Shown here in pieces: positions 10,901 to 17,913 of a DNA stretch of 64,000 nt. Under the pieces are notes generated by a model. That model was given only the letters and a program-made list of their open reading frames with translations, did not search any database and was not told the DNA's origin. This DNA comes from Candidatus Uhrbacteria bacterium (GTDB lineage: Bacteria > Patescibacteriota > Patescibacteriia > 2-12-FULL-60-25): NCBI GenBank assembly GCA_003576745.1, contig QEVR01000001.1, positions 62,001-126,000 of the forward strand, given 5' to 3'. Numbering within the stretch: position 1 is the first letter of the stretch; the number at the start of each line of letters is the position of its first letter. The position numbers and the translations under genes are program-made.

Positions 10901-12836
10901 CGAGGAGCCATGTCCGGACGGGAAAAATTGCCTCATCAAAAACGCGTTTACGCCGGCAAAGCCCCTTGCGGATGGCACGAAATTCTATGCGACGCCCATC
11001 GCGCCTCAAAAATTCCCGTCATATTGGTCCACCATTAATAGTATTCAATGGGACGATTCCTCTATGTTGGGGTTGTTCCCGGGTTTCGCTCCTCATATTT
11101 TGTTGAATCGCTCCGGATATGTCTGTTCCTTTAATTTCTTTGACGAAGCTGTAACAGTAGGGGGGGTAAAGCAGGAAGTTTGCACTGTGGATGACGCTTT
11201 TGTTCGTAATACAACGGATACGGCTCCATTCGTGTATTTCACATGGAGATCGTCAACTTCCTGTTCATTCCTGGGTAAGAGCATCCCCGGTTGTTCAAAG
11301 CCGAATGTCGGAAATGCGTCTCTTGGAGGCGCGGTCGCTCATTATGCCGCCTGCGAGCCGCTTGCGCTCATGTTCCGAAGCGGTTTCCAGACAAGCGGGG
11401 GCTTGGGCGTATGCCGCGGCGGAACCCGCGCAGGCGCGTCATGCCAGAGCGACAAAGAATGCGCGCCGCCTGATTTGGACCCCACGCTTCAGCTGGCGTC
11501 CCGGGACTGGTGCAAGCCTGTTACGAGCGGTGAGCCGAATTATGGACCGACAGGCTCCAATACCGCATGTTGGACCAGCGCGAATCCCACGCTTGATCCG
11601 AATAGTCCGTTTAAGGAGCCAAATCCTGCCCTCGATAACAATCTTTGTACGCATCCTCCCGGATATTGGCCGAGACCGAATTTCTGCAAGGATCCGAATG
11701 ATGAATATTGCGGTTTGTTTGGGTATGACTTGGGCGCGAAGAATGCGAGCGTCAGTGACAAAGCGCCGCTGCCCACGGATGTGACCGCCGGGCTGTATAC
11801 GCCTTCGTATCTGAATCCGGGCGGCAGCAATGTGGCGAAAAATTCCATCTCGTATAATTATATTGCGTACTATAATCCGGAGCCCCCGCGCATTGCGGCG
11901 CCGGATATCCGCACATGCCAGGGAGGTCAGTGCCGCATTACCGGATTGGGTTCTTTCAGCATCGACGGGGTGGCCGAAGGCATTGTGAACGGCGGATCCG
12001 GCAACCACGTGGCGACGGTGCGCTTTTACGCATGGGCCTCGCGAGAGCAAATGCCGCTTCGCAGAGTCATTATTGACTGGGGAGATGGAAGCGTTACCGA
12101 ATTGCCGGATGCGAACATGAAGAATCGCAAGCCGTATTGCCAGACACCAAAGGAATGCACGCTTACGCCGGGACTAACCTGCCAGACAAATGCCGATTGT
12201 CCTCCCGGAGGAGGCACGTGCGAATCGTATGGGAGCTGCGCCACGCGTCCGAGTGTGCGCTGCTACCGCGATCAGGACTGTACCTTCGGCGGAGAGGCCG
12301 GCGTGTGCGTGCCGCGCGTCACTTTTGACAATGACAGCGATGCCTGCCAGGAAAACTTCTTCGAATTCCGCCATGCGTACAGTTGTCTTCCGGACAATGT
12401 CCCGTCCGCCGATTGCCAGACAACGGGAGGTTTTGCGAATGGCGTGTGCTCCGGTGATCCCACCAAGGCGTGCGGCACATGCGCCGTGGGCGACGTGTGT
12501 ATTCAAAACACTTCCACGGATATCAAGGGCTGTTTCGACAAGGGGACGAACACGTGCCGGTATACGCCCCGCATTATGGTTATCGACAACTGGGGTTGGT
12601 GTACGGGTGAATGCCGCAATGCATTGAATCAGAGCGGTTTGCTCATTGATGCCGCCGGTTCCCCAATTTTGCATCCGAACGGCGGGTGCTATGACGCCTC
12701 GCGCGTAAAGAGCAATGTAAACTTTACAACGCCCGTGGGTCCGAATGAGTGCAATGTCTTTAATCCCTCCGGTACCCAGCGTCCGTGGGTCGTGTATCCG
12801 GGATCGGTACAAATGCTGCCCGGAGAAGCGCTGTAA
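1923..12836 (+). CDS. Giant Cys-rich secreted or surface protein (3637 residues)
   Basis: The protein starts with a signal peptide (residues 1-34, hydrophobic core ILVIASAVIVVFTLLL, likely cleavage after AHA). A second hydrophobic stretch lies near residues 295-325. Residues about 590-1640 carry at least eleven copies of a Cys pair with spacing C-x6-C followed by a small or polar residue and an aromatic (for example CSAQNVGCEAF, CDISVAGCRAY, CRDTAIGCTAF). Two jelly-roll-like modules resembling carbohydrate-binding domains occur near residues 690-895 (opening LVQNGSFES) and 1195-1330. Later parts have CxGGxRxGxxC-type motifs, and a PKD-like IIDWGDGSV lies near residue 3385. No LPXTG or C-terminal membrane anchor is visible. 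The frame is open for 10.9 kb. Function unknown; adhesion or a surface layer is an inference. Confidence 0.85.
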   Translation: MLPRPRIHAKILVIASAVIVVFTLLLSPFSGAHAAEPGSGGVSDTPDALPCGPGQTASPGSPICTDAFWAQQHIQKVKSRIDFQLTFAAYLGVLNAATYFAQTVAYDSAEWVANGFKGKAPGIFTDPFGQYTKNLLLDSVGEFMGTFSEEFTQGAFGVDLCRPPNFPQLGLEFALGLPGLSIPGLGRPRPKCSWTDIVDNWEASASTIDNLNAFNNIKGSFSTGGNDVAFGVGANLAFFDFVAEKQYAGILDRREGSGFKSVQNFVSGAIETPGETVRRSIENQIIENPAMAQNINQGALISNAFTLGWVQLGVVTASTFTNVLVTRLFDKIKKGLFKSSGGGPRGLPDLLNPFGAPPGSTYQAEIFSSQFGDILTPRIIRSEEQDLIAELSGCPTDARSKWNCAMDDSFATLLRQGGGMTLRQAIDGGFINANWQLIPSTRVKDNQDPTCRTRAFCVANLRKLRLARILPIGWELAADSPANQLACAKANGCVTLREVIDRFDDCNDEGRLDDKHPWCHLIDPNWVLTAFPAQCVTKGFGNQLLPNTGQRLEECQDTVTCLERDKNGACIGGYGFCMAEQTFWQFDAQSCSEQNVSCRTYTPRGNTVQPISYLRSTLDYGACNETNVGCLWYASRRNAVATSTSNAWDATYEGTTNKVYFDKTILPCSGSFDGCSDLRRVTRGQSALNLVQNGSFESTTGTGLLGWTALDTNLFPDVSWTYTLPSPASGSPAAEGAQALLAPPLNLSAPKTTDRMLAQFVTGIRGRREYTLSFRARAFADKPSLSGIVILFQKGIQNDPANPFDFVMIPPGSPDYFRSSGCNIPTAIPGMDPNSVAGTMVPSTLDTEWQNFSCTFLTSKDVGQFAVFILGGTDLNKTVLYDAVQLEESELQTEYLDGLNAGLPRVNMRIPPQELGCTGNEKTDHPLCKNYARVCTQLEAGCQGYRPSGNPGASEIPAVLTPVDYCPNECVGYAEFRKQASTFDLARSANPAFDDPDDDTVAYFIPDTALQCSAQNVGCEAFTNLEAGAEGESEQGFSYLRSCEKPGPDSQTYFTWEGSDTTGYQLKTWSLKRDTTAPFPQGPKVLVKAGPDGTVKDPAVCNPAFYVLGLDPDCRQFYDPEGTVFYRFESQTILSSDQCAQWRKSDSTKADCEKTGGQHNAATNECVYFALGDKSRSCDISVAGCRAYIGTQGLAQAEVFNEDFIDNVDAARAVSDVTLSQSNEAVLVGDKSLFVAANAVPNARLAFDVPTEPGTLYELTFWAKITSPNKPVISIRASEDLNDTTIGTAELEPDWNIYRIGPFFGSTSTAATTTPIMFSGFPSVTFIDKVRVEQVTDIAYVVKNSWNTPAICDQTSEGIPHPQAMLGCSLYTDRKNVESPVRQFTRLCRDTAIGCTAFIDTKNSDNPYADIWTKLNERPFPANIETTIRPGDTYEYFIDDASYYCPAEQVSCRAFGKPKYSQDRLSLDPKAPFETVYLKDDVTKYNEGLCSEAELFCESYTYNAAGQAGTAYFRAPADHACEFRNGVVVPQGTVPNVNTVGRTFDGWFRIGTDIPCYPEFLKAGSEFGITFTGDPGYNAWTFPTSTYRAWTGVCPNDQAECTEFRDVTDKSDTLHPQGRPYFVIRSEKLDTESCNGQVDPGRGCVLFRDMSDTFLAYSTQATYRNYAASGYRPVDPLNCDIQPNHPACLKKYCTMSADPSNIFAGDAGLLKSIDVYNANNKDCTDNEAVCAPDVNYACAVWAQNVSGPCPYKMACSNRAQPDTNIIVKVSPDRSCSQWLSCRSGETVTDPATGKLQSICSDLALCNANAQSEGDAVPYCRSFVNREQPFSTILIDNQVVDAQVYADRRIGFGTPDYSGFTIPDHFQVMDAELVPVGSMLSPDPKTKSKYKKDYRLAIPLDMDTGGVTSNPARAPSPDELKTLAGAPNLQQYACVYKKNGSFGIRTNAFRELSATGTVCWVSMDQGQPPQLAGAGAPIVSDNLNALNLVQRFEQGDLAGLDQILSRSFPNTVCKAAPEGDAPFSNDFVVEWDDSVNPPEPLRVSSGYGNANLCEFGENCSCTYKRVTYGGSIKFYEPLSTNVVNAVCSGGPRDGQPCVVDRGIEGSEPPQNATVKDSKGQDVAVPPEALAGEKSPTDPDRICGEGGTCVPIKNVQLVRGISGQCLQYDQTRNIAGDPSRNECLIWNPNPAFAGPGDPYHWSPTAGFQPPQSSGRYYCSSPVREPKKFQITAEGTLSFLGATYTFTEANGLKKNSAGTYAGKITKPWFAQAITSDKSCVDFPNPFGDDCDGNEGGGSLDGSTSAGTDMGRWCEYADDDQSPSSDFKKIRLVTTGRGGNHSYAEYAYLFDRDKLAENIAGGKVDDPEILLEHTLEDTLSSFEFGIQKGRIGCGYSEDFVEGASVSDYDDEDEWSGPDSTWVSRFRAELAKSGNKLDRKKSGIVTEDGSPSGVPVTVECNNEDNAGSQSGTCFLKYWQLDYRAEGQDRFQAFSPDIGRASMDSLSKSPVYGKCTSDKSWFSIRAVFEDTNKTENDKDPETVKPDQLVGPFQIVGLWVTACAPHSGPRYIYLDLHLSTADVCRELNETISKDSKESVAYTDRNSSRSGFAIPKVGFQWGTTNIPFGASLATGDAGPEPLYMSGVSQAASTNPLNPPTFTFPGQTYFRNEPYPTNNWGALSNIFARIYRVYGYFPRGVGREDWACTDPRSPGFGQWCPPDEGLTSKEFGDASEKICGFQGKCLKTGVDPSDIFATKVCNSFSGVNRGLDCSNDPDICHRGPVQEENGILQPQYASCALFDDGSNQTWTQLQNGKYKCSGSGCPTKEGCTAEIGCERGPAVRSGAFRCQGSVRDPGIVGNGTASWCTKATSNSPECPSAEADTCKAPTEDEVFRFCQTYYPNEVQNCINGNPFGNGVLPGRCERHSWAECFTDNDCKFEFRNYWPSGQVNSLFRWGPEAGSTPGQFNKKFDSPWNEPKPESYYGVTPQGASPTKLDPVSGEEPCPDGKNCLIKNAFTPAKPLADGTKFYATPIAPQKFPSYWSTINSIQWDDSSMLGLFPGFAPHILLNRSGYVCSFNFFDEAVTVGGVKQEVCTVDDAFVRNTTDTAPFVYFTWRSSTSCSFLGKSIPGCSKPNVGNASLGGAVAHYAACEPLALMFRSGFQTSGGLGVCRGGTRAGASCQSDKECAPPDLDPTLQLASRDWCKPVTSGEPNYGPTGSNTACWTSANPTLDPNSPFKEPNPALDNNLCTHPPGYWPRPNFCKDPNDEYCGLFGYDLGAKNASVSDKAPLPTDVTAGLYTPSYLNPGGSNVAKNSISYNYIAYYNPEPPRIAAPDIRTCQGGQCRITGLGSFSIDGVAEGIVNGGSGNHVATVRFYAWASREQMPLRRVIIDWGDGSVTELPDANMKNRKPYCQTPKECTLTPGLTCQTNADCPPGGGTCESYGSCATRPSVRCYRDQDCTFGGEAGVCVPRVTFDNDSDACQENFFEFRHAYSCLPDNVPSADCQTTGGFANGVCSGDPTKACGTCAVGDVCIQNTSTDIKGCFDKGTNTCRYTPRIMVIDNWGWCTGECRNALNQSGLLIDAAGSPILHPNGGCYDASRVKSNVNFTTPVGPNECNVFNPSGTQRPWVVYPGSVQMLPGEAL

Positions 12837-12930
12837 AGCGCTGTGTGTCTTGAGCCCGACGCCATCGGCGGTGCGTCGAGGACGCCCGGAGGTTTTCCCA
12901 ATCTCCCTACGTCCCTGTTCCCTTTCCTGC

Positions 12931-12936
12931 TATACT
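12931..12936 (+). promoter_or_regulatory. Extended -10 promoter of the coiled-coil gene
   Basis: TATACT preceded by TGC (12928-12930) lies 14 nt before the ATG at 12951. The spacing is almost the same as at 1228, giving a very short leader. Confidence 0.6.
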
Positions 12937-12950
12937 TCCGCTATCAATCC

Positions 12951-14366
12951 ATGTCAGAACGCAGTCTTCCAGAGCTTCCTTCCGGCATTCGGAGGAAGCG
13001 TAATCCGCCGCCCAAGCCGAACATGCGCATTGGCGAGGAGGATATTCTCGAAGAGTCCTCTCTCGAGGAGCTCGGAGGTATTGATATTACCAATGCTCCG
13101 CCGGAGCCGGGTTCGACGACACGCCGCTATTGGGAGGCAAAGCGGGATATCGCGCGAAGCGCAGCCCGTTTTTCAGAAATTCCAAAAGAAGGAGCAGCGG
13201 AACGAGCGCGGTTGGAACGTGCGTTTCAGGAGCGCATGCGCAAAGAACAGGAGGAGCATGACCGGCGCATGGAAGCGCTTCGGAGGGAGTTTGTAGAGCG
13301 GGAGATCGAGACTGAAGCGGAATATATTGTCCCGGATGAAGAAATAGAAATCGTGAGCGAAGGGGAGGTGGAAGATGCCCTGCTCCGGGATGAACGAGGG
13401 AATATCATCGGACTGAAAAACGAACAATTCGTCACCATCCCGGAAGCCTGGAAGGCCGCGGGTGCCGTCTTGTCGCGTCTTCAGCGCGAATATACCGGCG
13501 TCCTCGACGATATCAAGGAAGCGGAAAACCGCATCGCCATTTTGCGCGCGAACAAGGATGAAATGCTTCCCGATCGCGAGTCGGATTTGGCCATTCTTCG
13601 CGCCCGGCGCGACGATATCGCGAAGGAAATGAAGGCATGGTCGGATTTTACGGATGAGATTCAGGCCGAACAGGAAAAAGAGGAGGCCGAGGCTGTACGG
13701 AGCACCTACCATGCCGGCATGGGAGAATTCGGGACCAATCTTATCGAAAATCCATTTTATTCGGAGCAAGCAGCCGCCGTTGCCGAGCACGAACTTATCA
13801 TTGAAAAGGAATTGCCGGAACTCCAGCGGGAGTATTTCGATCTCGTGGCTCGCCGCGACGGAATACGCTCGCAGCTCCAGCGCGTGGAGGAGGCGGAAAA
13901 AGCCATTGTAAAAAGCGCGAGCGATGCGGCCGCCGGCGCCGAACAATTGCATGCCGTTTTGTTGGACGTGGAAACGCAAAAGCAGGAACTGGAACACAAG
14001 CTTCGGGACGCGCTTGCCATGATTCGGGTCAAAGAGCAGGAAATGAGCATTATCCGTTCCAAGCCGGCGAAAACGGAACAAAAGGCCGATATCCTTTTGT
14101 TAAAACATGAGGCTGGATCTCTCAAACGTCGCCTCCATGATCTCGAAGCGGAACGGAAGTATTGGCAGACATTCGCGGATACGGAGAGCCGAAGCGCCCG
14201 TCGCGCGGTTGCAGACGCGAATATTTCGGAAAAATTGCAGATTCTTACGGAACAGGCAGACGGCCTTTTGCGGGAGAAGGCCAAACTTAATGAGGAAATC
14301 GGCGAGGTATTAACGCAGATTCGGGACATCGAATCCCGGGCAGGTGAAGCAGAAATAGCGGCATAA
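12951..14366 (+). CDS. Long coiled-coil protein, function unknown
   Basis: This 471-residue protein has no signal peptide and no transmembrane segment. After a basic, Pro-rich start it is rich in Glu, Arg, Lys, Ala and Leu with heptad-like periodicity from about residue 150 to the end (for example ELQREYFDLVARRDGIRSQL), so it should form long coiled coils. A frame is open from 12843, but the TGCTATACT element at 12928 supports the ATG at 12951. It follows the giant surface protein by 114 nt and may be a cytoplasmic partner or scaffold. I recognise no named family. Confidence 0.75.
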   Translation: MSERSLPELPSGIRRKRNPPPKPNMRIGEEDILEESSLEELGGIDITNAPPEPGSTTRRYWEAKRDIARSAARFSEIPKEGAAERARLERAFQERMRKEQEEHDRRMEALRREFVEREIETEAEYIVPDEEIEIVSEGEVEDALLRDERGNIIGLKNEQFVTIPEAWKAAGAVLSRLQREYTGVLDDIKEAENRIAILRANKDEMLPDRESDLAILRARRDDIAKEMKAWSDFTDEIQAEQEKEEAEAVRSTYHAGMGEFGTNLIENPFYSEQAAAVAEHELIIEKELPELQREYFDLVARRDGIRSQLQRVEEAEKAIVKSASDAAAGAEQLHAVLLDVETQKQELEHKLRDALAMIRVKEQEMSIIRSKPAKTEQKADILLLKHEAGSLKRRLHDLEAERKYWQTFADTESRSARRAVADANISEKLQILTEQADGLLREKAKLNEEIGEVLTQIRDIESRAGEAEIAA

Positions 14367-14380
14367 ATGTTGAAAAAGAA

Positions 14381-14411
14381 AACACCCGTCCCTCGAAGGC
14401 GGGCGGGTGTT
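14381..14411 (-). terminator. Intrinsic terminator downstream of the minus-strand zinc-finger-like gene
   Basis: AACACCCG pairs with CGGGTGTT across a short GC-rich loop. Read on the minus strand the stem is followed by TTTTCTTTTT, so it terminates the gene at 14418-14882. It also sits 14 nt past the stop of the convergent plus-strand gene. Confidence 0.75.
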
Positions 14412-14417
14412 AGGTAT

Positions 14418-14882
14418 TCAGACGGGGCCGGTGGCGAGCGCATGCCGCAACCGACGCATGGCGTGGTCGAGCGCGAGCCGTAGCTTTTGATGGCGCCGGT
14501 CGGCTTCGTCGAATCGCGCATTCAGTGTTTTGCGAAGTTCCACGATAACCCCGAAACAATCCTGCGCCGGTGTGCGGCGCCGTTCGAGTTTTAAAAGAAG
14601 CGCAATCTCCGGAATCGGACCGAGCGCGCGTCCGATGAGCGGACGGAGCTCATTCGCCGTATTCGCGCAGGCGGCGCGCCACGCTGCATCTGCTGAACGA
14701 TTCAGCAGGCAGGATGAATGGACGTATTCCCCCTCGATCAGGGATTCTTCGCCGCCGCCGTGGAATACGGCATTGCGGCATACGAGGCAGGAACCCAACA
14801 CTCGCGCCGGATCCCGGAGACCCGAAGCGCGATAAACGCGAAACGGGATCTCGCGCGCCTTTTGGAAGATGGATTTGATCAC
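14418..14882 (-). CDS. Small protein with a CxxC...HxxC putative zinc site
   Basis: This 154-residue protein has CLVC near residues 33-36 and HSSC near residues 55-58. The pair could bind one zinc ion, as in LIM-like or treble-clef fingers. The C-terminal half is Arg/Leu-rich and helical. The start is a GTG at 14880-14882, supported by a strong AAAGGAGGAGG Shine-Dalgarno block just upstream and a TTGACG-17-TAGGTT promoter behind it. No family is recognised. It is divergent from nusA. Confidence 0.65.
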   Translation of the reverse strand: MIKSIFQKAREIPFRVYRASGLRDPARVLGSCLVCRNAVFHGGGEESLIEGEYVHSSCLLNRSADAAWRAACANTANELRPLIGRALGPIPEIALLLKLERRRTPAQDCFGVIVELRKTLNARFDEADRRHQKLRLALDHAMRRLRHALATGPV

Positions 14883-14918
14883 GGCGACGCCTCCTCCTTT
14901 TGGAAGGTTCGAAGAGAG

Positions 14919-14947
14919 AACCTAACGTGTTTTTGCTTCGACGTCAA
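14919..14947 (-). promoter_or_regulatory. Promoter of the zinc-finger-like gene
   Basis: On the minus strand TTGACG (14942-14947) is separated by 17 nt from TAGGTT (14919-14924). The gene behind it has a Shine-Dalgarno sequence, so this is a conventional leadered transcript. Confidence 0.6.
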
Positions 14948-14950
14948 GCG

Positions 14951-14982
14951 CAGTAGGGGCGCAGCATGCTGCGCCCCTACTG
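14951..14982. repeat. Perfect 32-bp palindrome of the GTAGGGGC family
   Basis: The two 16-bp halves (CAGTAGGGGCGCAGCA and its complement) are exactly inverted with no loop. A related inverted repeat lies at 51630-51685. Both copies lie between divergent gene starts. Confidence 0.85.
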
Positions 14983-15002
14983 CGCCCCTGCTGCTGCTAT
15001 CC

Positions 15003-15031
15003 TTGACGCTCTCTGCGTATCCCTGTATTCT
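15003..15031 (+). promoter_or_regulatory. Possible distal promoter upstream of nusA
   Basis: TTGACG at 15003-15008 and TATTCT at 15026-15031 are separated by 17 nt. It would produce a leader of about 390 nt carrying the mosaic repeat into nusA. The only gene downstream on this strand is nusA. Confidence 0.4.
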
Positions 15032-15104
15032 TTCCCTATTGACTCGTTCCGGCTGGAGCGAGTTATTCATTACTCACGAATGACGAATCATAAATCATGC
15101 TGCG

Positions 15105-15290
15105 GTATACGGTGAGCGGGATGCGGGGGTGCGGGATGCGAAGAGTACGTAGGACGTAGTTGCGTGGTTGCGTAGGACGTAGTTGCGTAGGGGGAGCATA
15201 ATTCTCCCCGTAACCCTTTGCCCTTTGCCCTTTGCCCTTTTGCTAATTGCCAATAGCTATTAGCTACAATCTTCCCCATAACTCATAACC
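15105..15290 (+). repeat. Intergenic mosaic word repeat, copy 2 (upstream of nusA)
   Basis: It contains gagcgggatgcggg, two gtaggacgtagttgcgt units, the GGGGAG-cataatt-CTCCCC hairpin, gtaaccctttgccc with extra ccctttg units, and ttgctaattgccaatagc followed by tagctacaat. The tagctacaat word recurs as the nusA -10 region (15411-15418) and upstream of miaA (62972-62979). The rest of 14983-15425 holds no gene. It includes a second set of words at 15310-15385 (gttctagag, accctaaaactctgg). Confidence 0.85.
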
Positions 15291-15412
15291 TGTTTCCCTT
15301 AGCCCTTACGCGTCACTTTTCGAGTTTCAGAGTTCTAGAGTTTCTCTTTCCCAACCCTAGAACCCTAAAACTCTGGAACTTTTGAACGACCTCGTTGCCA
15401 AAATCTTCTAGC

Positions 15413-15418
15413 TACAAT
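15413..15418 (+). promoter_or_regulatory. -10 element of nusA
   Basis: TACAAT ends 7 nt before the nusA ATG, so a transcript from it would be leaderless. A TTGCCA word lies upstream with sub-optimal spacing. Confidence 0.5.
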
Positions 15419-15425
15419 TTTCCCT

Positions 15426-16778
15426 ATGGCCTCACAAATCTCACAAGCTATTAAGCAAATCTGCGAAGAAAAGAATATCGCCGAAGAGTCGGTGATCGAA
15501 ACCATCGAAGCTGCCCTTGCCGCGGCATATCGGAAAGATTTTGGAAATAAAAACCAGAACATCCAGGTCGAATTCGATCCGGAAAAATACGACGGAGCCA
15601 CCCAAGGCATCCGCGTCTTCGACGTCAAGGAAGTGGTGGAAGACATGGAACTCCCGGAGGAGCCCAAAGAAGAAGAGGAAAAACCGGGCATGAGGCCGGC
15701 GGCGCGAATGGGCGGCGCACCAGAGGCTGCGGAGACCGTCGGCGAGGATGAAGAGCCGAAGTTCAATCCCAAGACCATGATTATGATCCGCGATGCGCGG
15801 GACATTAAACCCGATGCCGCCATCGGCGAGGAAATTCGCGTCGAACTTTCTATCCCGGCCGCATTCGGTCGTATGGCCGCGCAGACCGCCAAGCAGGTCA
15901 TCATGCAAAAGCTCCGCGAAGCGGAACGAAATGTCATTTTCAGCGACTTTAAGGGACGCGAAGGCGAACTCATGAACGTGACGGTTCAGCGGCGCGAGGG
16001 TCGCATTGTCCTTATCGACCTTGGACGCGCAACGGGCATTCTTCTTCCGGAAGATCAGATCGAGGGAGAACGATACTATCCGGGCACGCGCTTAAAGGCG
16101 CTGCTTCGCGAAGTGGTAATGACGCCGAAGGGCCCGGAAATACGCCTGTCGCGGTCCGCGACGGCGCTCGTGAACGCGTTATTCGCACAGGAAATTCCCG
16201 AAGTCGCCAATGGTATTGTCGCGATGAAGGCGATTGCGAGGGAAGCGGGTTCGCGAACCAAGGTGGCGGTGACCACGAATGACGACGCCATCGACCCTAT
16301 CGGTTCCTGTATCGGGCAAAGGGGGACGCGTATTCAGTCCGTGATCCGTGAATTGGGAGGGGAAAAAGTTGACGTGATTTTATGGTCGGAAGATCCAGCG
16401 GAATACATTGCGTCCGCGCTGTCGCCGGCAAAGGTTGTGCGCGTGGATTTGAGCAAAGACGAGCATTTGGCGCATGTCGTCGTGGGGGCCGATCAGCTGT
16501 CTCTTGCCATCGGCAAAGGCGGCCAGAATGTGCGGCTCGCCGCGAAACTTACGGGATGGAAAATTACCATTGCCGAAGAGGGCGGCAAGGCCATGGCGGA
16601 TTCCGAAATGGGCGAGTACACAGCGGGCGAGGGGGAGGCGCATAAGGATCACGACGGCCTGGATGAGCACGGCGAGGCCGCGGAAACCTCTGATGAGGCG
16701 GATCGCGCATCGGCGTCTCCGGACGCGCCGGAAGCAGAGCCGACCGTCGATGCAAATGTCGAGAAGATAAGCGAATAA
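15426..16778 (+). CDS. nusA: Transcription termination/antitermination factor NusA
   Basis: NusA binds RNA polymerase and nascent RNA and modulates pausing, termination and antitermination. The 450-residue protein has the usual order: an N-terminal polymerase-binding domain (residues 1-100), an acidic insert near 70-110 (KEEEEKPGM), an S1 domain at about 175-235 (REGELMNVTVQRREGRIVLI), and two KH domains at about 260-400 with the motifs IGSCIGQRGTRIQ and LAIGKGGQNVRLA. The acidic C-terminal tail is unlike the AR repeats of E. coli NusA. The ATG at 15426 begins right after a -10 element. yidC follows after one nucleotide, an order also seen as neighbours in other CPR genomes by general recollection only. 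Confidence 0.95.
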   Translation: MASQISQAIKQICEEKNIAEESVIETIEAALAAAYRKDFGNKNQNIQVEFDPEKYDGATQGIRVFDVKEVVEDMELPEEPKEEEEKPGMRPAARMGGAPEAAETVGEDEEPKFNPKTMIMIRDARDIKPDAAIGEEIRVELSIPAAFGRMAAQTAKQVIMQKLREAERNVIFSDFKGREGELMNVTVQRREGRIVLIDLGRATGILLPEDQIEGERYYPGTRLKALLREVVMTPKGPEIRLSRSATALVNALFAQEIPEVANGIVAMKAIAREAGSRTKVAVTTNDDAIDPIGSCIGQRGTRIQSVIRELGGEKVDVILWSEDPAEYIASALSPAKVVRVDLSKDEHLAHVVVGADQLSLAIGKGGQNVRLAAKLTGWKITIAEEGGKAMADSEMGEYTAGEGEAHKDHDGLDEHGEAAETSDEADRASASPDAPEAEPTVDANVEKISE

Positions 16779-16779
16779 C

Positions 16780-17559
16780 ATGACGCAATTCTTCAATACC
16801 GTCCTCATTCAGCCGATTCTCAATCTCCTGCTGTGGCTCTACGACGTGATTCCCGGCCAGGATATCGGGATCGCGATTATCGCGCTGACGGTTATCGTCA
16901 AAGTCCTGCTGCATCCGCTGACGGTTAAGCAGATTAGGCAGCAGCGTGCCATGCAGGAGCTGCAGCCGAAAATCGAAGAGGTGCGGAATACCTATAAAGA
17001 CAATCGTGAGGAGCAGGCGCGCCAGCTCATGGCGCTCTATCAGGCGGAAAAAGTGAATCCCGCATCGTCATGCCTTCCGCTACTCGTTCAGCTGCCGATT
17101 TTTATCGCGCTGTTTCAGGTGCTGCTCAATATGCTGAAACAGCAGGATTTCAGTCTGCTGTACTCGTTCGTTCCGCACCCGGGCCAGATTGACCCGTCGC
17201 TCTTCGGCTTCATCGATCTGCATAATCCGAATTATGCCATGGCGATTATCGCCGGCGCAGTGCAATTTATTCAGTCTCAGCAGATGTTCAAAACCGGCCT
17301 TACGAAACAGCCTCCCAAGGAAGTAAAGGGCTCGGAGGGGGCGAAGGACGAAAGCATGGCCGCCATGATGAACAAACAGATGATGTATATCATGCCGGTG
17401 GTCACCGTGATCGTCGGGTTCAGTCTTCCCGGCGGCCTTACTCTGTACTGGCTTACCATGAGCGTGCTTACCGTGATTCAGCAGTGGTATATGTTCAAAA
17501 CAATGCAGCCGAAGGAGCCGTCCGGCCCACCGGAACCGCACGCGGCCCCCGCCCGTTAA
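16780..17559 (+). CDS. yidC: Membrane protein insertase YidC/Oxa1 family
   Basis: YidC inserts and folds inner-membrane proteins, alone or with SecYEG. The 259-residue protein lacks the large periplasmic domain of proteobacterial YidC and has the short Gram-positive-like form. It has an N-terminal membrane segment, an IIALTVIVKVLLHPLTVKQI segment with the conserved Lys/Arg-containing groove region, a coiled-coil C1 loop (about residues 50-80), PLLVQLPIFIALFQVL, and two C-terminal segments (YIMPVVTVIVGFSLPGGLTL). There is no lipobox. It starts one nucleotide after nusA, so the two are very likely co-transcribed. Confidence 0.95.
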   Translation: MTQFFNTVLIQPILNLLLWLYDVIPGQDIGIAIIALTVIVKVLLHPLTVKQIRQQRAMQELQPKIEEVRNTYKDNREEQARQLMALYQAEKVNPASSCLPLLVQLPIFIALFQVLLNMLKQQDFSLLYSFVPHPGQIDPSLFGFIDLHNPNYAMAIIAGAVQFIQSQQMFKTGLTKQPPKEVKGSEGAKDESMAAMMNKQMMYIMPVVTVIVGFSLPGGLTLYWLTMSVLTVIQQWYMFKTMQPKEPSGPPEPHAAPAR

Positions 17560-17592
17560 CAGAATGGCGCCCTCGGCTTATGCTGGGGGCGT

Positions 17593-17913
17593 ATGCGCAT
17601 CCATTCCAAGCGTTTTCTCGGGTTCCCTGTACACACCCAGACAGGAACAAGCCTGGGGAGGGTGTCAGGCTTTGAATTCGATACAGATACCGGACGTCTC
17701 ACCGCCCTATCCGTTCGCGCGCGCGGGGTTGTTTCCGGATTGCTGGATCAGGACCTGTTTGTGTCATGGCCGCAAATCGTCGAAATTACCGAAACAGCCG
17801 TCATCGTGAAGGATGCGGCGATGAAATCCGGAATCCGTGCCGTCGCCGCACGACCCGCGGAGTCGGCGCTTGGGGAGGCGGGTATTTCTGCCATGCACCG
17901 CACGGAAACATGA
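17593..17913 (+). CDS. PRC-barrel domain protein
   Basis: This 106-residue protein has the PRC-barrel pattern in its first 75 residues: LGFPVHTQTGTSLGRVSGFEF, then TGRLTALSVRA and a closing DLFVSWPQIVEIT. PRC barrels occur as small sub-unit-binding domains, for example in RimM and in photosynthetic reaction centre H subunits. A TATGCT -10 (17579-17584) lies 8 nt before the ATG. The stop overlaps the next start by ATGA, so it is translationally coupled to the nucleotidyltransferase-like gene. Its substrate or partner is unknown. Confidence 0.8.
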   Translation: MRIHSKRFLGFPVHTQTGTSLGRVSGFEFDTDTGRLTALSVRARGVVSGLLDQDLFVSWPQIVEITETAVIVKDAAMKSGIRAVAARPAESALGEAGISAMHRTET

